Source: a bacterium
GTDB lineage: Bacteria > SZUA-79 > Acidulodesulfobacterales > Acidulodesulfobacteraceae
NCBI GenBank assembly: GCA_021794335.1
Contig: JAJYQZ010000265.1
Coordinates: forward strand, 1 to 17,573
Length of the DNA stretch: 17,573 nucleotides
Direction: 5' to 3'
The first letter of the stretch is position 1, and every line of letters starts with the position of its first letter. A program made the translations under genes and the position numbers. Under the pieces are notes generated by a model. It was not told the origin of the DNA, searched no databases, and was given only the letters and a program-made list of their open reading frames with translations. This document shows positions 1 through 7,125 of the stretch, piece after piece.

Positions 1-522
1 CACCAGTTCGTCCGCTAATTCATTTATCTGCCCGGCGACATCCTTTCCTGCAACGGGGGCAGCTGCTATAATCTTTTTTGCCCCCTGTTTTCTGCATAGC
101 ATTATTGCCGCGCGCATTGTTGAACCTGCGGCAATGCCGTCATCTATCAAGATAACCGTTTTATTAATAATATCGGGTAAGGGCTCCCCTTTTCTTAAAA
201 TAGAAATCCTTCTTTTAATTTCATTTTTTTGAGAAAATATTATGTCATTCATTTCTTTTTCCGAAAGATACCGCGACGATTGTTTGTTTATATATATGCT
301 GCCGTCTTCCGCTACGGCCCCGAAACCAGCTTCGGGGTTATCGGGGAAGGGCAGTTTTCTTACGATTAAAAGTGAGAATTTTGCATTCAAATATTTTGCA
401 ACCTCAAAAGCAACTTCTATTCCGCCTTTTGGAAGGGCAAGGACGGTTATATCCTCCTTGTTTTTATATTTTTCTAAAGCAATAGCAAGCTTTTCTCCCG
501 CTTCCTGTCTATTTTTAAACAT
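1..522 (-). CDS. Phosphoribosyltransferase (type I PRT fold), C-terminus cut by window edge
   Basis: The 174 visible residues form a type I phosphoribosyltransferase domain. The PRPP-binding loop is at residues 123-136 (VILIDDGIAAGSTM: two acidic residues, then a Gly/Ser/Thr loop). A Pro-Lys-Gly-Gly loop at residues 31-34 follows an N-terminus, MFKNRQEAGEKLA, that is typical of stand-alone bacterial PRTases of this kind; in other genomes these may be fused to a dienelactone-hydrolase-like domain. Such proteins would use PRPP in base salvage or similar reactions, but the substrate cannot be told from sequence. I chose ATG at 522 because it gives the family-typical N-terminus; the frame stays open for about 25 codons upstream with only weak alternative starts (a GTG three codons earlier) and no clear Shine-Dalgarno. 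The gene is divergent from the porin, with possible overlapping promoters between. The C-terminus lies beyond base 1. Confidence 0.85.
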   Translation of the reverse strand, partial: MFKNRQEAGEKLAIALEKYKNKEDITVLALPKGGIEVAFEVAKYLNAKFSLLIVRKLPFPDNPEAGFGAVAEDGSIYINKQSSRYLSEKEMNDIIFSQKNEIKRRISILRKGEPLPDIINKTVILIDDGIAAGSTMRAAIMLCRKQGAKKIIAAAPVAGKDVAGQINELADELV

Positions 523-616
523 TTTAAACACCGTAAAATTTTCAATTAACAAATCAATTTCTTTCAATTTTAAAAATTTAAATGCCCATGCCGATTTTCA
601 AGTATCTAAAAAATAA

Positions 617-646
617 TTGCATAAATAGCACCTTATATTGTATTAT
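617..646 (+). promoter_or_regulatory. Candidate sigma70 promoter for the porin gene
   Basis: A TTGCAT -35 box (617-622) and a TATTAT -10 box (641-646) are separated by 18 bases. They lie about 70 bases upstream of the ATG at 716. The match is reasonable, but the region is AT-rich, so chance is possible. Confidence 0.4.
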
Positions 647-669
647 ATCCTGAAATAACGGAATTCCAA
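642..669 (-). promoter_or_regulatory. Candidate divergent promoter for the phosphoribosyltransferase
   Basis: Read on the minus strand, a TTGGAA -35-like box (669-664) and a perfect TATAAT -10 box (647-642) are 16 bases apart and point at the minus-strand gene. It overlaps the plus-strand candidate -10 box, so transcription of the two divergent genes could be mutually exclusive. The -35 box is weak. Confidence 0.35.
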
Positions 670-697
670 ATTTTTACGCGTCGCAAGCCTGTCTTAA

Positions 698-2092
698 TTG
701 AAAAATAAATTTTATATGCGGATAATCTTAATCACGGTATGCGTTTTATTTCTCAATGTTATTATTTTTAGCGGGGTTTCAAATGCCGAAAATCAAAATT
801 ATTATAAGCTAAGCGCGGCGCAATCGCAATCAATCCCATTAAAACAAAAAGAAATTATTGCCGTAAGCCATGACGATTCTTTTCTATCTCAAATAAAACT
901 CTTTGGAACTTTTGCCGCCTCCTATACTTATAATCTTGCAAGACCTTACGCAAGCGAAGCATATCCTTTGGGCAGCTACAACGGAAATTATATAGATAAT
1001 TATAAGGCAAACGGCCCTACAATTAACCAGTTCGACGTAACGGTATCAAAAAATCCTTTTACAGACGGCAGAAACAAATTCGGCATCGGTTTCAAAGTAT
1101 CCATAGACGCCGGCCAAAATATTCAGGCTGTCGGACCTTACACAGGCAACTATTCTTATTACACGGAACCTATGTACGATAGGCCGTTATACGGATTTAG
1201 ACAACTTTATATTTCTTTTGGTATTCCGATCGGGAATGGATTAAAAATTAATTTAGGCGAAAAAAATTATCTTATAGGTTTTGAATCTTATAATTTATCA
1301 AGGTTATGGGAAAATACATACTCATTGGTAACGGCAATAGAACCCGGAGAACTTACCGGAATATTTTTAAAGTATCCTTTTACAAGACGGTTAAAAATGG
1401 TTTTCGGGGCTGCATTAACCGATAACGCTATGGTTCCTTTAAATAGATACCCGACATTCGAATATATAGCTTCGTATAAACCGTTTAAATTTTTAAAATT
1501 TCATGAAGGCGTCGTTTACGGAGCCGAAAATTTTATTATATACAATAATAACCTTTATCAGGATAATTTAGATAGATTTTTTTATAATTTTATAGACGCG
1601 AAATATTCGTTTTGCAAATACTGGACAGCGGTATTGGATTACGAAACCGGTTTAAACGGAGGAATAAATAAATCCATAGTTTACGGCAACAATATAAATG
1701 CCGGTCAATTTAATTCTTCCGTAAATAATTATCCGTCTTACTTGATTTCTACCTCAAATTCTACCTTTAACAAGTCGCATTTCTCGGGTCTGGCTTTTTA
1801 TATCCATCATTATAGCATCTTAAATATAGGCAGATTTTCGCAAACCGTAAGAGAAGCCGGCGCCTCGGATCCTAACGGCATGTGGGAAGCGGCAAGTACG
1901 CCCGGCATAGCTTATCGTTATTTCGATTCGACATTTACCTTAGGATATAGACCTGCTATGAAGATATTTAAAAATATTCAGTTTAGACTTGAATTTGAAA
2001 ATCAAATTGCAAACCGCAGGGTTTACGGAAACGGTAACAGCACTCAAAATACCGTAAACGCTATGGTTGTTTATACTTTCAAAAATTATTGA
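698..2092 (+). CDS. Outer-membrane beta-barrel porin, OmpL/BBP2-like
   Basis: This is a secreted protein of up to 464 residues. It starts with a signal peptide (basic start, a hydrophobic run ILITVCVLFLNVIIF, and an Ala-containing cleavage region near SNAEN). The rest is rich in Tyr, Asn, Phe and Gly with alternating polar and apolar stretches, as in outer-membrane beta barrels. The sequence pattern recalls the putative beta-barrel porin-2 (BBP2, OmpL-like) family: an early Tyr-rich strand with SYTYNLARP, a FRQLYISFGIPIGNGLKINLG segment and a G(F/Y)E element; that assignment is from memory. It ends in a strand with the aromatic-rich tail VVYTFKNY, without a classical C-terminal Phe. The first in-frame start is TTG at 698; ATG at 716 also leaves a full signal peptide and may be the true start. 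Neither has a clear ribosome binding site. The pore substrate is unknown. Confidence 0.7.
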   Translation: MKNKFYMRIILITVCVLFLNVIIFSGVSNAENQNYYKLSAAQSQSIPLKQKEIIAVSHDDSFLSQIKLFGTFAASYTYNLARPYASEAYPLGSYNGNYIDNYKANGPTINQFDVTVSKNPFTDGRNKFGIGFKVSIDAGQNIQAVGPYTGNYSYYTEPMYDRPLYGFRQLYISFGIPIGNGLKINLGEKNYLIGFESYNLSRLWENTYSLVTAIEPGELTGIFLKYPFTRRLKMVFGAALTDNAMVPLNRYPTFEYIASYKPFKFLKFHEGVVYGAENFIIYNNNLYQDNLDRFFYNFIDAKYSFCKYWTAVLDYETGLNGGINKSIVYGNNINAGQFNSSVNNYPSYLISTSNSTFNKSHFSGLAFYIHHYSILNIGRFSQTVREAGASDPNGMWEAASTPGIAYRYFDSTFTLGYRPAMKIFKNIQFRLEFENQIANRRVYGNGNSTQNTVNAMVVYTFKNY

Positions 2093-2123
2093 ATTTTTGC
2101 CCGGATTTTACTAAACGGATAAA

Positions 2124-2222
2124 CTATGTCAATAAATTAAATCCGGAGAGTCTTTCTTTTGTAGATTCATAATCTGTGTGCCTAAAAGCATTAATTCCAA
2201 GATTGGCGGCAGTTTCCACATT
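2124..2222 (-). pseudogene. C-terminal remnant of a HAD-superfamily hydrolase
   Basis: Read on the minus strand this stretch encodes NVETAANLGINAFRHTDYES and twelve more residues, then a stop at 2126-2124. The pattern N-V-E-x-A-x-x-L-G-I-x-A followed by D-Y-E-S and a late leucine-rich tail is the usual C-terminal end of HAD-IA phosphatases, just after motif IV. The acidic DD of motif IV, which should come directly before, is not present: upstream codons read RRRRF and a stop soon follows. Only about 32 residues of a protein normally near 200 residues remain, so this is a relic, not an active gene. Confidence 0.5.
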
Positions 2223-2359
2223 AAAACGCCTCCGCCTCTCCTTGTTTAGCCATTCATGAGTTAATTATATTATAAGCCCTGCTTACTGCAAAAGCAAGCG
2301 GACTACCCGATTCCATCCCACGAAGCATGCTTTTCGGCAAAAGAATACGCAGATGACAT

Positions 2360-2419
2360 ATAAACGTATGCCGTTTATGGATATAGCCATTTAGTATCGG
2401 ATACGCTACCGATACGCTA
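2360..2419. repeat. Two adjacent hairpins and an 11-bp tandem repeat
   Basis: ATAAACG at 2360-2366 pairs with CGTTTAT at 2372-2378 (7 bp, 5-base loop). GTATCGG at 2394-2400 pairs with CCGATAC at 2409-2415 (7 bp, 8-base loop). The second hairpin overlaps an imperfect direct repeat, cggatacgcta (2398-2408) and ccgatacgcta (2409-2419). No T-run follows, so neither looks like an intrinsic terminator. Confidence 0.45.
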
Positions 2420-2715
2420 AAGAAGGCGGTTGACTGACGGGGTATTTAAATAATTTATTGGTATTAATTTACTGAAAGATATGGTAAAATTATTTAAATA
2501 ATATAAGCTTACATAATAAAATTTAAAATTAATAGGTAAAAAGAGTATAATTTTATGATTAATAACTCTTCTTTAAATGCTGCTCCATTAAATGCCAATC
2601 CAAATCTCGATGCTTGAGATATACCGATACAGGCAATAAACTAATAGGCTATGCAATAATTGGTTTATTGGATTTTGCTTTAATTTCTTTAAAATAACAG
2701 CCAAGAAATAGAATT

Positions 2716-2778
2716 ATGTCAAATACAATCAATTTAATTGCTGCAATAATAAGTTTAGTTGTGGCAATAGAGGAATAA
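2716..2778 (+). CDS. Possible 20-residue hydrophobic leader peptide
   Basis: This short ORF encodes MSNTINLIAAIISLVVAIEE, a single hydrophobic helix with an acidic tail. Its stop codon ends four bases before the ATG of the next gene, and the Shine-Dalgarno of that gene (AGAGGA) lies inside its last codons. Translation of the small ORF could therefore be coupled to the larger gene. Its own ribosome binding site is weak, and an ORF this short can arise by chance in AT-rich DNA. Confidence 0.25.
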   Translation: MSNTINLIAAIISLVVAIEE

Positions 2779-2782
2779 TGTA

Positions 2783-3613
2783 ATGTCAAGGGTTATGTTT
2801 TTACGCCTATTAATAGGGCTATTCGGCATTGTGTTTATAGTTCTCACATTTTGGTTAGGCGCATATTTCCATTTAAATGTTTCCACAAAAATAGTAATCG
2901 TATTGGCTTTTGCATTAGCCGCTATTCTTGCGGAAATTGTAATAGCCATCGATAATCTGGAAAAAAGATTAAAGGCGGCTTTCCCGTCGTTGGAACTTTC
3001 CCTTAAAGAACAAATCGCTATTAATGAAACTATAATGCTGTATAACAGGCTTAAAAAGAAAAAATCGGATATTTCGACGCGGATAGCTCTGGAAGATTTT
3101 GAAAAAATTCATATCCTCTTAAAGCAGGCGGAAAAAGGTGGAGATTTTATTTTTCACGATATTTACGCCGCTAAATTGATTGTATTGAAAGAATTAAAAC
3201 CAGGACAGTCGTTTAAGGTTGTAAGCAATCTTATAGAACCGTTTTATTGGGGATACGGCAAGGATATGACCGAACATACAAAACAAAATTACAGGCAGGC
3301 AAAAAGAGGCGTTCATATCGAACGAATATTTCTTTTAAAGGACGAGGATGATTTCTCCAAGATAAAAGAAATTATGGATGAGCAGGCAAAAAATAGTATC
3401 GATGTATTTTACGTTTTTCAAAACGAATTAGATAAAATGTTGCCGTACGCCAGTTTTGCGATATCCGAAGAATTGTCGATAGGGATAATTTCACATAGGG
3501 AAGATTTATTGGGAAAGATTACCGTTACATCTAATAACCAGATAATCACGGAACTTGCCTGGCGATTCGATATTATTAAAAAACAATCAAAGAAGTTAAA
3601 CGCGGCAAAATAG
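2783..3613 (+). CDS. Unrecognised membrane-anchored protein, two N-terminal TM helices
   Basis: I do not recognise this 276-residue protein. It begins with two hydrophobic helices (about residues 7-28 and 36-57) separated by a short polar turn, so both N-terminus and the large C-terminal part should be on the same, probably cytoplasmic, side. A charged, partly helical linker (about 58-115, with a KKKK run) leads to an alpha/beta-looking domain of about 150 residues; the segment around YRQAKRGVHIERIFLL resembles the A-x-x-R-G-V-x-I-x-R-I-x-x-L strand pattern of phospholipase-D-like folds, but there is no HxK motif, so no catalytic claim can be made. The start is supported by AGAGGA about nine bases upstream. 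The gene stands alone between degraded spacers and converges on the Fic gene. Confidence 0.7.
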   Translation: MSRVMFLRLLIGLFGIVFIVLTFWLGAYFHLNVSTKIVIVLAFALAAILAEIVIAIDNLEKRLKAAFPSLELSLKEQIAINETIMLYNRLKKKKSDISTRIALEDFEKIHILLKQAEKGGDFIFHDIYAAKLIVLKELKPGQSFKVVSNLIEPFYWGYGKDMTEHTKQNYRQAKRGVHIERIFLLKDEDDFSKIKEIMDEQAKNSIDVFYVFQNELDKMLPYASFAISEELSIGIISHREDLLGKITVTSNNQIITELAWRFDIIKKQSKKLNAAK

Positions 3614-3747
3614 CCGCCCTTTACATTGCGGCTGCAGGCTTATGATAAAAATAAGGGCAGGGGAGTATCTCAAAAGGGTGGTGGATATTAAATAGATCTT
3701 AATTGCATCTTTTACGTTTTTTAAAAATTACTTTTTTAAAAAATAGG

Positions 3748-4476
3748 TCATTTTTCAAGATTTATGGATTTTTCGTAATAAGGCAAAAGATAGGTCAGTA
3801 AAACGTTATAATTTCCACTATTATAAAACTCTATCATTGTTTTATTAAATTCAAGCCCGTCCTTTGCCTTGATATTTAAAGCCGGATATCCGTTTTCAAG
3901 CAAAACCCCGTTTGCCATAAGCCGGCTCGTTCTTTTATTTCCGTCCCAGAAGAATTGATGTTTACTTCCGAATCCAAAGAATGCGAAAGAACGGACGATC
4001 GGATTTTCAATTTTGGAAATTTCTTTAATACCTTTATCTAGTAACTCGTCTAATTCTTCGGCTTTAGGGGGTATAAAATCCGTCCCGCCTATGGTTACTT
4101 GTCCCGTCCTGAATTCCCCAGGCTTAATAGATTCGCCCGATGAAACTACATAATTAAGTTTACAGAATGTTTCTTTGTTTAATTTAAATTCTCTGTTTTG
4201 GAGCATGGAAAATAAAAGCCCCACGCTTTTATTCTGGTTTAAAACCTGCTGTTCGTCGTCTATTTTGCGTCCGCCGACGGTAACCCCGTCTAAGAGGGTC
4301 TGTATCTCCGGAAAGGTCATGGGATTACCTTCCAAAGCACAAACGTTGTAAATATAGTCGGCTTTATTTTTTTTAAAAAGAAAAAGCGCAAGTTCCTTAT
4401 CAGGCCTTACGGTTATGTTGTAAGGTTCGATGTTTTTTATTTCGCTTAAATACTTTTCGGTTTCAGGCGGCAGCAT
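3748..4476 (-). CDS. Fic-domain protein with altered active-site motif
   Basis: This 242-residue protein has Fic/DOC architecture. An N-terminal ALEGN segment followed by TFPEI (residues 47-58) matches the region of the inhibitory helix; the E-G-N core is kept, but the Ser/Thr normally four residues before the Glu is Val45. The Fic loop is at residues 173-185, HQFFWDGNKRTSR. Aligned to the canonical HxFx(D/E)GN(G/K)RxxR, the catalytic His position is Gln174, with a His one residue earlier; F176, D178, G179, N180, R182 and R185 fit the motif. Active Fic enzymes transfer AMP or other nucleotide moieties to proteins; whether this one is active is open. ATG 4476 has a GAGGT ribosome binding site ten bases upstream. 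No antitoxin-like partner is evident beside it. Confidence 0.85.
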   Translation of the reverse strand: MLPPETEKYLSEIKNIEPYNITVRPDKELALFLFKKNKADYIYNVCALEGNPMTFPEIQTLLDGVTVGGRKIDDEQQVLNQNKSVGLLFSMLQNREFKLNKETFCKLNYVVSSGESIKPGEFRTGQVTIGGTDFIPPKAEELDELLDKGIKEISKIENPIVRSFAFFGFGSKHQFFWDGNKRTSRLMANGVLLENGYPALNIKAKDGLEFNKTMIEFYNSGNYNVLLTYLLPYYEKSINLEK

Positions 4477-4589
4477 CTTTTAATACCTCAAACTGGTTTA
4501 TAGAAAATATATAGATTCTGTTAAGTTTATCACTAAAATTAAAAATGAGCAACGAGTGGATGACCGCCGCATCTCAAAAATTACATCCA

Positions 4590-4651
4590 TAAACAGCATA
4601 TTTTTCCACAAAAAAGCCGTGCTTTTTTAAACGTGGAAAAATATATGTTTA
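4590..4651. repeat. Long near-perfect hairpin
   Basis: Three nested stems are visible. TAAACA (4590-4595) pairs with TGTTTA (4646-4651). ATATTTTTCCAC (4598-4609) pairs perfectly with GTGGAAAAATAT (4633-4644). AAAAAAGC (4610-4617) pairs with GCTTTTTT (4621-4628) around a three-base loop CGT. Only small bulges (two bases, one base and four bases) interrupt the 26 pairs. The inner stem ends in a T-run and could act as a terminator for plus-strand transcription; the structure could also be a small palindromic repeat element. Confidence 0.7.
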
Positions 4652-4656
4652 CAATT

Positions 4657-4776
4657 ATGAAAAAGTTTATTATACCCTTTTTATTATTTGCGCCTTTTTA
4701 TCGAGTTTGCAAAACACACTCTGCTTTAACCCAATATTCCGTTTCAATCGGGAAAGCAAAATTAACCGTGCAGTAA
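4657..4776 (+). CDS. Possible 39-residue secreted peptide or gene remnant
   Basis: The ORF starts MKKFIIPFLLFAPF, which looks like a signal peptide (two Lys then a hydrophobic run), and continues with 25 polar residues including one Cys, ending TVQ. It starts six bases after the long hairpin and lacks a good ribosome binding site. It may be the 5' end of a decayed secreted-protein gene; chance is also possible. Confidence 0.25.
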   Translation: MKKFIIPFLLFAPFYRVCKTHSALTQYSVSIGKAKLTVQ

Positions 4777-4817
4777 AAATTACTTTTAAAAATCTTTACG
4801 GCTGTATTAGCCCCTAA

Positions 4818-4846
4818 TTGACTGGAATAAAATTAGACGCTATAAT
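4818..4846 (+). promoter_or_regulatory. Strong candidate sigma70 promoter for the MFS gene
   Basis: TTGACT (4818-4823) and a perfect TATAAT (4841-4846) are separated by exactly 17 bases. Transcription would start near 4853 and give a leader of about 88 bases before the MFS start codon. A TTGACA also occurs at 4874-4879, but no good -10 box lies at the right distance after it. Confidence 0.6.
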
Positions 4847-4940
4847 TAAGTCAAAAAGGGGTTAAAAAATGTATTGACAAAGGGAACAGTTTAGTGTTTG
4901 GTTCAAAAATAAAATAATAATGTGTTAAAAGTGGGTTTTT

Positions 4941-6212
4941 ATGAGTAACAAATCGCCTTCTCTAAGATTGGGGCTACGTGCTAATCTACCTCAGTATATC
5001 CTATTCTCGATCCTGACTCTTTGGATAGGCTGGTTCCTGGGAATGGAGCGGGTCATAGTTCCGCTCATGGGTAAAACCATCTACCATATTTCCTCGTTTA
5101 TTCTAATAATGTCTTTTATTGCGGCCTTCGGCTTCACAAAGGCGTTTTTCAACATGGTTGCCGGCAGATGGTCGGATAAGATCGGGAGAAAGCCGGTTCT
5201 CGTGTTAGGATGGCTCTTTGGACTGCCAATTCCGTTCATCTTGATTTTCGCGCCGAATTGGGGATGGGTTGTTTTTGCAAACATCCTTATGGGCTTTAAC
5301 CAAGCATTGGCCTGGACTATGACTGTAACCTCAGAGATAGATATTGTTGGTCCAAAAAATAGGGGTCTTTCGTTAGGAATCAACGAGTTCTCAGGATATA
5401 TCGGCCAAGCTAGTGGTATTCTTATTGCAGGTTTTCTTGCGGCATCGTGGGGCTTAAGGCCGATCCCGTTTTACTTTGGACTCGTCACGGTCATTTTGGG
5501 CTTAATGTCCTCCCTGTTATTAGTCAAAGAGACCAAAGGACATATAAAGCTTGAGGAAAAAACTGACAAGAGAAACAGCTTGATTATTAATGACACTTCT
5601 AAAATGGCTAAAGATTCACCCGCATCATTTTCTCGCATATTTGCATCAACGAGTTGGCAAAACAAGACATTGTTCGCCTGCAGTCAAGCAGGTCTGGTAG
5701 AAAAATTTGCTGACACGCTGCTTTGGGGTGCCTTTCCGCTTTTACTGGTAGCAAGAAGTGTCAGCTTGGTTACCATCAGCTTGATTGTAGGATTATATCA
5801 GGTTATATGGGCTATATCTCAGCTCTTTACTGGTGCGCTTTCTGATAGGATAGGAAGAAAGCCTGTTATATTAACCGGAATGTGGCTTATGAGTTTTGGA
5901 ATCGTACTTGCCGCAATGGAGAACTCTATTACATTTCTTTACGCTGCAAGTGTAATCATAGGATTTGGTATGGGACTTGTGTATCCGGTACTTATATCCG
6001 CCGTGGCTGATGTAGCGCAGCCTGGGGATAGGGGCGGCGTGCTGGGCGTGTATCGCCTCTGGAGAGACTCCGGCTACGGGTTCGGAGCTTTGCTCATCGG
6101 GTTCGTAGCTGATGTTACAGGTATAATATCCGCCTTCTATGTCGTTGCCCTTAGCCTTTTTTTATCAGGCTTAATTATTGCTACATTAATGAAGGAAACG
6201 GTTCAAAGGTGA
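4941..6212 (+). CDS. Major facilitator superfamily transporter (12 TM)
   Basis: This 423-residue integral membrane protein has two six-helix halves joined by a charged cytoplasmic loop (about residues 198-245). Both halves carry the MFS loop motif A: GRWSDKIGRKPV at residues 75-86 and GALSDRIGRKPV at 298-309. The pair of well-conserved repeats and the length suit a 12-TM proton-driven efflux or uptake carrier. A Trp- and Gly-rich first helix (LTLWIGWFLGMERV) and an R-x-W-R-D-S segment in helix 11 (about 377) are distinctive, but the substrate cannot be assigned. Its base composition looks somewhat less AT-rich than that of its neighbours, possibly a sign of later acquisition. The ribosome binding site is weak (GTGGG), while a good promoter lies about 100 bases upstream. 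It appears to be a single-gene transcription unit. Confidence 0.85.
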   Translation: MSNKSPSLRLGLRANLPQYILFSILTLWIGWFLGMERVIVPLMGKTIYHISSFILIMSFIAAFGFTKAFFNMVAGRWSDKIGRKPVLVLGWLFGLPIPFILIFAPNWGWVVFANILMGFNQALAWTMTVTSEIDIVGPKNRGLSLGINEFSGYIGQASGILIAGFLAASWGLRPIPFYFGLVTVILGLMSSLLLVKETKGHIKLEEKTDKRNSLIINDTSKMAKDSPASFSRIFASTSWQNKTLFACSQAGLVEKFADTLLWGAFPLLLVARSVSLVTISLIVGLYQVIWAISQLFTGALSDRIGRKPVILTGMWLMSFGIVLAAMENSITFLYAASVIIGFGMGLVYPVLISAVADVAQPGDRGGVLGVYRLWRDSGYGFGALLIGFVADVTGIISAFYVVALSLFLSGLIIATLMKETVQR

Positions 6213-6346
6213 GATAGCCCCGATGTTATATTTGAGTTTATTTATAGTTTCTTTCTCGGTATCACCACCTGTCAAGTGCAGTTTGAAAGCGCACCGCTTG
6301 TGCAGTCAAAAGTGCGCCGGTAATTTAATAAATAATAGTTAAGTTA

Positions 6347-6606
6347 TCATAGTCCTTTCTCCTCCTTTGCCGGCAATATGCTATTTTCAATCATTTTCCT
6401 GAAATTATCGTTTAATTGGAGTTCCCGTTCCGTTGCCGCAATTAAATCAAGAGATATTTCTATTGGAAATCTTTTTTCGTTAAATTTAAGGGAAATATAT
6501 GAGTTAAAGATAGGCCAAAAAGAATGTATAAACTGTCAAAAATTACATTTCGATTATTGGGTCGGTCATACTTGCTATTCTTTCTTTTCCTGATATTTTC
6601 CGACAT
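6347..6606 (-). pseudogene. Frameshifted small hypothetical gene
   Basis: A minus-strand ATG at 6606 follows a near-perfect AAGGAGGG Shine-Dalgarno (6619-6612) and opens MSENIRKRKNSKYDRPNNRN, a basic N-terminus; that frame ends at 6460 after 48 residues. In another frame the strand reads on as FNEKRFPIEISLDLIAATER and ELQLNDNFRKMIENSILPAK, with a protein-like charge pattern, to a TGA at 6349-6347, but without its own start codon. The simplest reading is one gene of about 86 codons broken by a one-base indel near 6500-6520. I do not recognise the family. The alternative is an intact 48-residue gene and unrelated downstream sequence. Confidence 0.4.
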
Positions 6607-6725
6607 TTTAACCCTCCTTAAATATGGGACAAAAATACTGTGAAAATTATAAAATTTATGCAAAATATAGTCAATATGAAATTTATTGCTATGGGCTGGA
6701 ATGGCTTATTTACTGCAGTTTTTAA

Positions 6726-6802
6726 TGGTGCGTCCAGCAGGATTCGAACCTGCGACCCACAGCTTAGAAGGCTGTTGCTCTATCCAACTGAGCTATGAAC
6801 GC
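6726..6802 (-). tRNA. tRNA-Arg (anticodon UCU)
   Basis: The minus strand folds into a complete 77-nt tRNA. The acceptor stem pairs GCGTTCA with TGGACGC (one G-T pair), the D-arm contains AGCTCAGTTGGATAGAGC, the anticodon loop is CTTCTAA with anticodon TCT, the T-arm contains GTTCGAATC, and an A discriminator is followed by an encoded CCA end at 6728-6726. UCU reads AGA codons (and AGG by wobble). I saw no second copy of the tRNA 3' end in the window that would mark an integrated element. Confidence 0.97.
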
Positions 6803-7125
6803 ATAAAGGAAAAATATACTTATTAAAATAATATCATTTATCCGAAATCCTGTCAAATCTATCTCCTCTATCTCCTTTTATCTAATTATTTAATTTCTGG
6901 GAGGGCGGCATTGGCTTAATATTCTTAAGGTAAAAATCAATAAATCTTTTTAAAATAAAGGCTTCAAGGCTTTTTGTAACATTATTTTAACAAAAATTTA
7001 ATACAAGCGAAACAAAACCGTCATAATATCGAAACATTAAAAAAATATAATTGAATTATGCCAAAAATAAAAAATATAAATAAATCATAAAAATTAATTT
7101 AATTAATTATAAAAAGAAAAATTTT
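6803..7125. other. AT-rich upstream region of the secretin cluster
   Basis: This 323-bp spacer separates the divergent tRNA and secretin genes. Apart from the tRNA promoter I see no gene. TATAAT-like hexamers occur (for example in AAAAAATATAATTGAATTA near 7045-7063), but none has a convincing -35 box, so the promoter for the pilus/secretion cluster is not identified; an alternative sigma factor or activator is possible. Confidence 0.5.
6828..6856 (-). promoter_or_regulatory. Promoter of tRNA-Arg
   Basis: On the minus strand TTGACA (6856-6851) and TATTAT (6833-6828) are exactly 17 bases apart. Transcription would start about 20 bases before the mature tRNA 5' end at 6802. This is the best promoter match in the window. 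Confidence 0.8.

Larger units (their letters stand above)
2093..2782. other. 690-bp decayed spacer between porin and membrane protein
   Basis: No full-size gene is visible. The stretch contains a minus-strand HAD-hydrolase remnant (2124-2222), two adjacent short hairpins and an 11-bp tandem repeat (2360-2419), and two 20-codon ORFs (2555-2617 and 2716-2778). Between the two ORFs a different frame reads YTDTGNKLIGYAIIGLLDF and stops at the TAA at 2695-2697, as if a small membrane-protein gene had been frameshifted. I read the stretch as gene debris. Confidence 0.5.
4477..4940. other. Intergenic region with hairpin, micro-ORF and promoter
   Basis: This 464-bp spacer lies between the divergent Fic and MFS genes. 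It contains a long hairpin (4590-4651), a 39-codon ORF with a signal-peptide-like start (4657-4776), and a strong sigma70 promoter (4818-4846). Apart from these I see nothing else. Confidence 0.6.

Noticed and set aside
242..616. 124-codon plus-strand ORF
   Set aside because: It is antisense to the phosphoribosyltransferase, whose PRPP loop and family N-terminus are clear on the minus strand.
2101..2146. CCGGATTT / AAATCCGG inverted repeat after the porin as a terminator
   Set aside because: The arms are separated by 30 bases, there is no T-run, and the right arm is part of the HAD coding remnant.
3642..3695. 17-codon ORF after the orphan membrane protein (MIKIRAGEYLKRVVDIK)
   Set aside because: Too short, no ribosome binding site and no context; likely chance.
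6254..6330. GCGCAC / GTGCGC inverted repeat downstream of the MFS gene as a terminator
   Set aside because: Six base pairs with a 17-base loop and no T-run; too weak to call.
6378..6593. 71-codon plus-strand ORF
   Set aside because: It has no ribosome binding site and lies opposite the minus-strand frame that follows a perfect Shine-Dalgarno; the opposite strand is the more plausible coding strand.
6726..6802. tRNA-Arg as integration site of a mobile element
   Set aside because: I saw no integrase and no repeat of the tRNA 3' end elsewhere in the window.
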